From the NCBI GenBank assembly GCA_028823105.1, contig JAPKCC010000017.1:1-41032 (forward strand): a stretch of 41,032 nucleotides of DNA. Reading direction: 5' to 3'. Positions 36,535 through 41,032 of the stretch are shown piece by piece; positions within the stretch are counted from its first letter, which is position 1; every line of letters starts with the position of its first letter. The position numbers and the translations under genes were made by a program. The notes under the pieces are model-generated. The model saw only the letters and a program-made list of their open reading frames with translations, was not told where the DNA came from and searched no databases. This DNA comes from Phycisphaerales bacterium (lineage in GTDB: Bacteria; Planctomycetota; Phycisphaerae; Phycisphaerales; SM1A02).

Positions 36535-36933
36535 TCAACTCGGCTGGCGGAGCATCCAGAACATGGCTCGCCGTTGCTCCGGCGTGATCGCTTCGTCATA
36601 CATGATGACATTGAGCCGATGGCGCTCTGTGCCGCACTCGGAGTCGAGTGTACGCCACGCGTCGACTTCCGTTTCGGTGATGGTGCCTGACGAGAACTTC
36701 TGCTCGAGGGGGAGCAATTGCGCCCGCATGGCGAGATAGGACGCGGCTTCGATCTTGAATTTGGCGACCCGCGGGTCATCGTCCATGGTCGAAGGAGCGC
36801 CGAGCTTTCCGAGGCCACCATCGGATCCTTGCGGTACCGGTGGCGCGATGTCCTGATCACAACCTATGAAAACGGTTGCAATGAGGGCTAGAACACCAAG
36901 TCCCAGAGGTGATCGAGGGTTTTTTGTGACCAT
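36535..36933 (-). CDS. Small lipoprotein B
   Basis: The 132-aa protein has a signal peptide ending in TVFIGCDQD. The mature part has helical charged segments, EAASYLAMRAQLLPLEQKF and ITETEVDAWRTLDSEC, and no domain I recognise. It lies 9 bp after the pseudopilin stop and 44 bp before the next lipoprotein start, which argues for one operon. Confidence 0.7.
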   Translation of the reverse strand: MVTKNPRSPLGLGVLALIATVFIGCDQDIAPPVPQGSDGGLGKLGAPSTMDDDPRVAKFKIEAASYLAMRAQLLPLEQKFSSGTITETEVDAWRTLDSECGTERHRLNVIMYDEAITPEQRRAMFWMLRQPS

Positions 36934-36942
36934 TCGGCCGGC

Positions 36943-37758
36943 TCACCAGTCGCCGTAGAGGGCGACGCTTCCGGGGAAGAGTCGCTGAGAGACCCAGTCC
37001 CAGTCCGGCCCGGGGTAGTACACATTCGTGAGTTGCCCCGGATCGTTGAAAGCAACTTCGATGGGATCTGGGTCGGTGTAGCTCTCGCCGGCCCACTTGT
37101 ATCGTTCGACGTGACCGTCGGCGAATGCGAAGTTGAAGTATCCGGTGTCGTAGGTCATCAACTGATCGATCCAGACCGGGGTGTAGGGATCGATTCCCCA
37201 GCCGTTGATGTTGTGGCCCCGGCGATCGTTCTCCGCGACCATGGTGATCGTCTCGCTTGGCTTGGGAATCCTGCTCCGCGTGCCGATGCTCCAACTCGGC
37301 GGCCCGTTCCAGTCGCTCGTTCCTTCGCCATCGGTGAAGAAGGCGCTCAGCGAGTAGGTTCGTGGACGAAGAAGCGGATCCGACTCGTCTACGGGTGATC
37401 GATAGAGGCGGACGTCACCGACGTAGGGGTACAACCGGCCTTCAGTCAGCGCCGCGATTCTTTCGGTGTTTCCAGGCCCCATGTTGTTCCCGACGGAACG
37501 AACCCAGTCCCAGACGTGCCGATTCGTGTCCGGAGCGACGTATCGTCCCGCGTTGTCCGTGGCATAGGCGTCCCAGGACAGCATCATTTGCCGCTGGTTT
37601 GACAGGCAAGTCAGGCCTCTTGAAGTCTGCATGAGAACGCCGGTGGCAGAGATGACAAGGCTAATCAGGACCGCAATCATCGCGATCACCACGAGGAGTT
37701 CGACAAGGGTAAATCCGCGGGGTTCACGGACGTGGTGGTATCTGGATCTGGTCGGCAT
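36943..37758 (-). CDS. Pseudopilin with H-X9-DG-like C-terminus
   Basis: The start at 37758 has GGAG 8 nt upstream. The 271-aa protein has the type IV prepilin motif RGFTLVELLVVIAMIAVLI, cut before F and methylated by a prepilin peptidase. Downstream a short globular domain ends with FAFADGHVERYKW, the planctomycete H-X9-DG-type block. These proteins are very numerous in planctomycetes and probably form secretion or surface fibres. The longer ORF-track start is not supported. It leads the three-gene operon with two lipoproteins. Confidence 0.88.
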   Translation of the reverse strand: MPTRSRYHHVREPRGFTLVELLVVIAMIAVLISLVISATGVLMQTSRGLTCLSNQRQMMLSWDAYATDNAGRYVAPDTNRHVWDWVRSVGNNMGPGNTERIAALTEGRLYPYVGDVRLYRSPVDESDPLLRPRTYSLSAFFTDGEGTSDWNGPPSWSIGTRSRIPKPSETITMVAENDRRGHNINGWGIDPYTPVWIDQLMTYDTGYFNFAFADGHVERYKWAGESYTDPDPIEVAFNDPGQLTNVYYPGPDWDWVSQRLFPGSVALYGDW

Positions 37759-37947
37759 TTGAACGGCTCCGTTGATGCTGCACGGGAAAGACCGTTCGAT
37801 ATCGGCACAATCCCGGAGATTCGTCTCTGTAACACGATACCCCGCCCGAGGAAGCTTCGGAAGAACGATCTTCATGAGAGGAGTCCTCATTCCAGGTTCC
37901 AAGTTGGTTATCGACCGTGAGATCAGACCGCTCCAACCCGAATGCCT

Positions 37948-38949
37948 CTATTGCGAAGGGGCGATTTCGCCGGTTCCCGCCGGTGAAGCGATCGATTCCG
38001 GGGTCTGATTCGGTCTGAAGTTCCCGATGCCGGAGTTCGGGGGTCTCCAGTCGTCGGTCGGTCGGATGGCGATCCCCGCGGCCGGAATGGAGGCCTCTTG
38101 ACCCAACGCCCAGAGGAGCCCCTGCACGAGCAAGCGTCGGCACGATTCAGACCGGAAGTCGTACGGGTGGCCGAGGGTCGTGAAGAACACCCTTGATGGT
38201 CTGCCGGACTTCGGATCATTCTCGTAGATCCAGGCGACGGGATTTGAGGCGGGGAAACGATCGTGCCTCTCCGCGTGATAAGACTTGAGGGTTGTACCGG
38301 TGGCGAGCGAGGTTGGTTCGCCGGAGAGGGAATCTCCGCCACCCTCGACGTGGTAGAGCCACGAGTACGCGTCGAAGGGTGCCACGCCGCGGAGGATTGG
38401 ATGCGTCGAGCCTTCCACGGGTTCGATGTGAGTCAGCGGCGACTTTCCATCGTCGAAGTGGCCGTGATGCGTGATCCATCGCTGTCCAAAAAGCTGGCGC
38501 GGCCACTCTCCGTTGAGCGGAGCATGCTCGAGATCGTCATCCGGATACCGGAAGGCATGGGTCGCGGTTCGGAGTCCGACGATCGGACGCCCCGACTTCG
38601 CGTAATCGAGGATCGGCGCGAGTTGCTCGTCGGGGAGGGCTCGGAATCTGGTGAACATCACCACCAGGTCCGCCGTCGCCAGGACATCCGTCCCCGGGAT
38701 GTTGTCCAACGCGTTCGGGTCGATGAGGCCGTTCTCGTCGAGGCTATAGAGGACGGTGGTTCGGACCCCGTGATCCCGAGCGAGGATCGAGGCCAGCAAT
38801 GGGAGCGATTCCTCGCTTCGGTACTCCTCATCACCAGCAATGAACACGACGTGCGGCGTATCCGGTTCGTCGGGCGGGTGACCGGTGGTCCGCGGTGCTG
38901 CCTGGGCCAGCAGAAGCGCGGGGAGGATGACGAGGGAGATGGTAAGCAC
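37948..38949 (-). CDS. Secreted ThuA-domain protein
   Basis: The 333-aa protein has a signal peptide (ISLVILPALLLAQAAPRTTG) and a ThuA-like flavodoxin fold: HVVFIAGDEEYRSEE, ADLVVMFTRFRALPDEQL, IVGLRTATHAFRY and PSRVFFTTLGHPYDFRSESCRRLL. ThuA proteins relate to trehalose and other sugar use, and planctomycetes have many exported copies, probably in breakdown of glycans. The active residues are not established. The gene is divergent from the PhoD-like gene with a 155-bp spacer that should hold both promoters. Confidence 0.85.
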   Translation of the reverse strand: MLTISLVILPALLLAQAAPRTTGHPPDEPDTPHVVFIAGDEEYRSEESLPLLASILARDHGVRTTVLYSLDENGLIDPNALDNIPGTDVLATADLVVMFTRFRALPDEQLAPILDYAKSGRPIVGLRTATHAFRYPDDDLEHAPLNGEWPRQLFGQRWITHHGHFDDGKSPLTHIEPVEGSTHPILRGVAPFDAYSWLYHVEGGGDSLSGEPTSLATGTTLKSYHAERHDRFPASNPVAWIYENDPKSGRPSRVFFTTLGHPYDFRSESCRRLLVQGLLWALGQEASIPAAGIAIRPTDDWRPPNSGIGNFRPNQTPESIASPAGTGEIAPSQ

Positions 38950-39104
38950 GTCCGAAACGTATCCGATGGGACCGTTGGTCGTCGAATTGGCCTATCGAGG
39001 GATCGTGTCTCGAGCCGGTAAGGAGCGATTCGGACTCGCCGCGTACGATGGGGATCGGCCGAACGATCTTCAAGAACCACGATCCATCGATGGAGCACAC
39101 TCCG

Positions 39105-41032
39105 ATGTCATTCCTTCCCGCGATCAGTCGACTCCTTTCTGTCGGAGTCTTTATGGCTCCCACCCTCGTCGTCGGTGCACCACCGATCGCGGATGGAGCT
39201 CCGGTCGATTCACGTTCGATTTCGATCGACCAGGTCGAGTCTCGACGGTGGATTGGTTCGGCTTGGCAACCGAGTCGTCTTCAGGACTGGAGGCTGGAGG
39301 AAGGCAACCTGATCAATGACGATAGTCGCCTGCCGATTCGCACCGCGCATGTTCTTTCACTGCGGCTGGAGCCGTCGTCGCCGACGTCGCCGTTGGTCAT
39401 TCGAGCCAACGTCCGACCGCTGGGCATGCCGGTCGAGGATGGCGCCTTCGCCGGAATCTTGATCGGTGCAGGTAATTCAGAAGTCGATCCGCGGCTTTCC
39501 GCATTGGTGCAACAAGTACCCGCGCCGGATGGCGGACTGCTTGCGGTGGTGGATGCCTCCACCACGCCGCGACTGATTGATTTCTCGACCGAGAAGAAGG
39601 GCGGTTTCAGTTGGTCGCTCCCCAACAAGATGAAGTTTGCCGATCTCAAGCCCGTGAAAGGCGAGCAGATCGAATTAGCTTCCAGCGTCACGACTCAGGG
39701 GCGCATGACGGTCATTCTGCAGATCACTCCGAGAGAAGGTCTCTTCGATCTCGATCTAGAGATTCGCGATGGCGATGCGATCTTCGGAATCACAACAGTG
39801 CGAGGGCTCGGTGCGGATCAGATCGATGGCAGCATCGCATTGGTCTCACATCGAGAACTTCGAAAGGACGGAATCGGATGGGTGTTCGATGGTCTCGATC
39901 TCCAGTCGCGAGATCTTGATCGATGGATCGACGAGACGGATCATTCCTGGGGGCCGGTTCTCGGGGTCACCTACACGTTGGACCGCCAGGACGACGGAAT
40001 TCATGCCCTGAAGCTCAACGCGTTGTTTCCGCCCGTGTCGGATGGCGATCTTGGTGAGGTCGCATTGGATTTCGAAACTCGTGATCACGCGTGGCGGCGG
40101 GTTGCGAAAGGTACGCTGGAAGACCTGAGTTTCACTGTTCCGTTCGCGGTCGACGATGTCGAGGAGTATCTCGGTCGTCGGTATCGAGTGGCCGGTTCGA
40201 TGAATGGAGTTCCCTACGAATGGGTCGGGGAGATCCACGCCCCGCCGACCGACCGCGATCTCCGGATCGCCAGTCTGAATTGCGTGAAGAACGTTACTGC
40301 TCATTCCGCCTGGAATCGGGCGGGCGTCTGGTTTCCGCACGAGGATCTGACCGAACGGGTCGCGGCACATGACGCCGATTTCCTCTTCTTCGCGGGAGAT
40401 CAGATCTACGAAGGCGACATCAACGGGGTGGATCGTCGGAAGATCATGCTCGACTACCACACCAAGTACCACCGCTGGCTTCGGGCGTTCGCGGAACTGG
40501 TGCGTAATCGGCCTTCCGTGATCATCCCCGACGACCACGACGTGTATCACGGAAACATCTGGGGAGCTGGCGGCATCCTCGCCAAGGCGAAAGACGGGTT
40601 CACGGTGCAGGACGCCGGGGGCTACAAGCTTTCGGCGGAAGTCGTCAATGCGATTCATCGGACCCAGGTCGGGAACCTCCCGGCTCGGATGATCCCCGGT
40701 CCAATCGGCCAGGGAATCGAACCCTATGCGACCCGGATTCGATACGGCCCCGCAGACTTCGCGGTGGTCGCGGATCGGATGTGGAAAGACTCTGCGAGTG
40801 TCATGGTGCCGGAAGGCAAAGTTCGAAACGGGTGGTTCCGAAATCCCGACTTCAATCCACGAGACTCCGACGTCCCGACGGCGGAGTTCCTCGGGCCGAC
40901 GCAAGAAGCGTTCCTCGCGGCGTGGGCCGCCGAGCGTGACCCCATGAGTCCGAGGAAGATCGTGCTTTCCCAGACCCCTTGGGTGAACGCCGCCACGCTC
41001 CCACCGGGGAAGGACGATGGCGTGGTTCCGGG
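39105..41032 (+). CDS. PhoD-like metallophosphatase (3' end outside window)
   Basis: This gene is absent from the ORF track because it runs off the edge. The ATG at 39105 has GGAG 9 nt upstream, and the frame is open to the last base (642 codons). It has a signal-like N-terminus (LLSVGVFMAPTLVVGA), a long non-catalytic N-terminal part of about 390 residues, then metal-site blocks FLFFAGDQIYEGDI and VIIPDDHDVYHGNIWG, as in PhoD-like alkaline phosphatases and related phosphodiesterases. LSQTPWVN near the edge is another family block. It should act on phosphate esters in the periplasm. The opposite-strand ORF at 39846-40904 is a shadow. Confidence 0.88.
   Translation, partial: MSFLPAISRLLSVGVFMAPTLVVGAPPIADGAPVDSRSISIDQVESRRWIGSAWQPSRLQDWRLEEGNLINDDSRLPIRTAHVLSLRLEPSSPTSPLVIRANVRPLGMPVEDGAFAGILIGAGNSEVDPRLSALVQQVPAPDGGLLAVVDASTTPRLIDFSTEKKGGFSWSLPNKMKFADLKPVKGEQIELASSVTTQGRMTVILQITPREGLFDLDLEIRDGDAIFGITTVRGLGADQIDGSIALVSHRELRKDGIGWVFDGLDLQSRDLDRWIDETDHSWGPVLGVTYTLDRQDDGIHALKLNALFPPVSDGDLGEVALDFETRDHAWRRVAKGTLEDLSFTVPFAVDDVEEYLGRRYRVAGSMNGVPYEWVGEIHAPPTDRDLRIASLNCVKNVTAHSAWNRAGVWFPHEDLTERVAAHDADFLFFAGDQIYEGDINGVDRRKIMLDYHTKYHRWLRAFAELVRNRPSVIIPDDHDVYHGNIWGAGGILAKAKDGFTVQDAGGYKLSAEVVNAIHRTQVGNLPARMIPGPIGQGIEPYATRIRYGPADFAVVADRMWKDSASVMVPEGKVRNGWFRNPDFNPRDSDVPTAEFLGPTQEAFLAAWAAERDPMSPRKIVLSQTPWVNAATLPPGKDDGVVP

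Noticed and set aside
39846-40904. 352-aa minus-strand ORF near the right edge
   Set aside because: It is the shadow of the PhoD-like gene, which the ORF track omits because it runs off the edge.

Overview
The window looks like chromosomal DNA of a planctomycete, probably of the Phycisphaerae type. This is inferred from gene content, not from a marker gene. The evidence is a cytochrome-c/DUF1592 protein with a DUF1552 partner, a large membrane-bound-dehydrogenase-like protein ending in a CxxCH haem domain, a formylglycine-type sulfatase, a ThuA-domain protein, a pseudopilin with an H-X9-DG-like C-terminus, a tricorn-like protease, a DUF5117-type metalloprotease and many small lipoproteins. 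The DNA is GC-rich. Genes lie on both strands, often joined by 4-bp ATGA or GTGA overlaps.

Layout. 1-3604 (+): three overlapping genes for a tricorn-type S41 protease (its start lies outside the window), a DUF4174 lipoprotein and a sulfatase. 3626-8443 (-): SNF2 helicase, SWIM zinc-finger protein and DinB-like protein, with tRNA-Lys(UUU) upstream. 9040-11491 (+): a TolB/PD40 propeller lipoprotein with a strong terminator, then another lipoprotein. 11805-12809 (+): a complete XerC/D-type tyrosine recombinase, closed by a 22-bp perfect hairpin shared with the convergent two-helix membrane protein at 12911-13660. 14236-15021 (+): a solitary beta-class DNA methyltransferase that abuts the convergent purE-purK operon (15022-16724, -).

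16883-26948 (+) is a long series of co-directional genes: a conserved hypothetical protein, the 979-aa dehydrogenase/cytochrome protein, a SAM methyltransferase, an unrecognised 491-aa lipoprotein overlapping a DUF1592 cytochrome protein, and a DUF1552 protein. It reads as a secreted oxidative or polymer-processing module. A convergent TetR gene follows. The 533-bp gap beyond it is unusual: it holds two near-identical 28-nt repeats, a palindrome and a terminator with no gene in front of it.

28132-35875 (+) carries a sarcosine-oxidase-like flavoenzyme, a YD-repeat-like secreted protein, a chagasin-like (I42) inhibitor lipoprotein, a 71-aa protein, a double-PA14 protein and a zinc metalloprotease. 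A DUF2231 membrane protein lies on the other strand. 36053-37758 (-) is a pseudopilin followed by two small lipoproteins. 37948-38949 (-) is a ThuA protein, divergent from a PhoD-like phosphatase that runs off the right edge and is absent from the ORF track.

Most products carry export signals, so the region mainly serves the cell envelope and breakdown of external substrates, with a few housekeeping genes (purE, purK, tRNA-Lys). I did not recognise a complete, clearly new system. The most unexplained places are the TetR-side intergenic region and the overlapping lipoprotein/DUF1592 pair.
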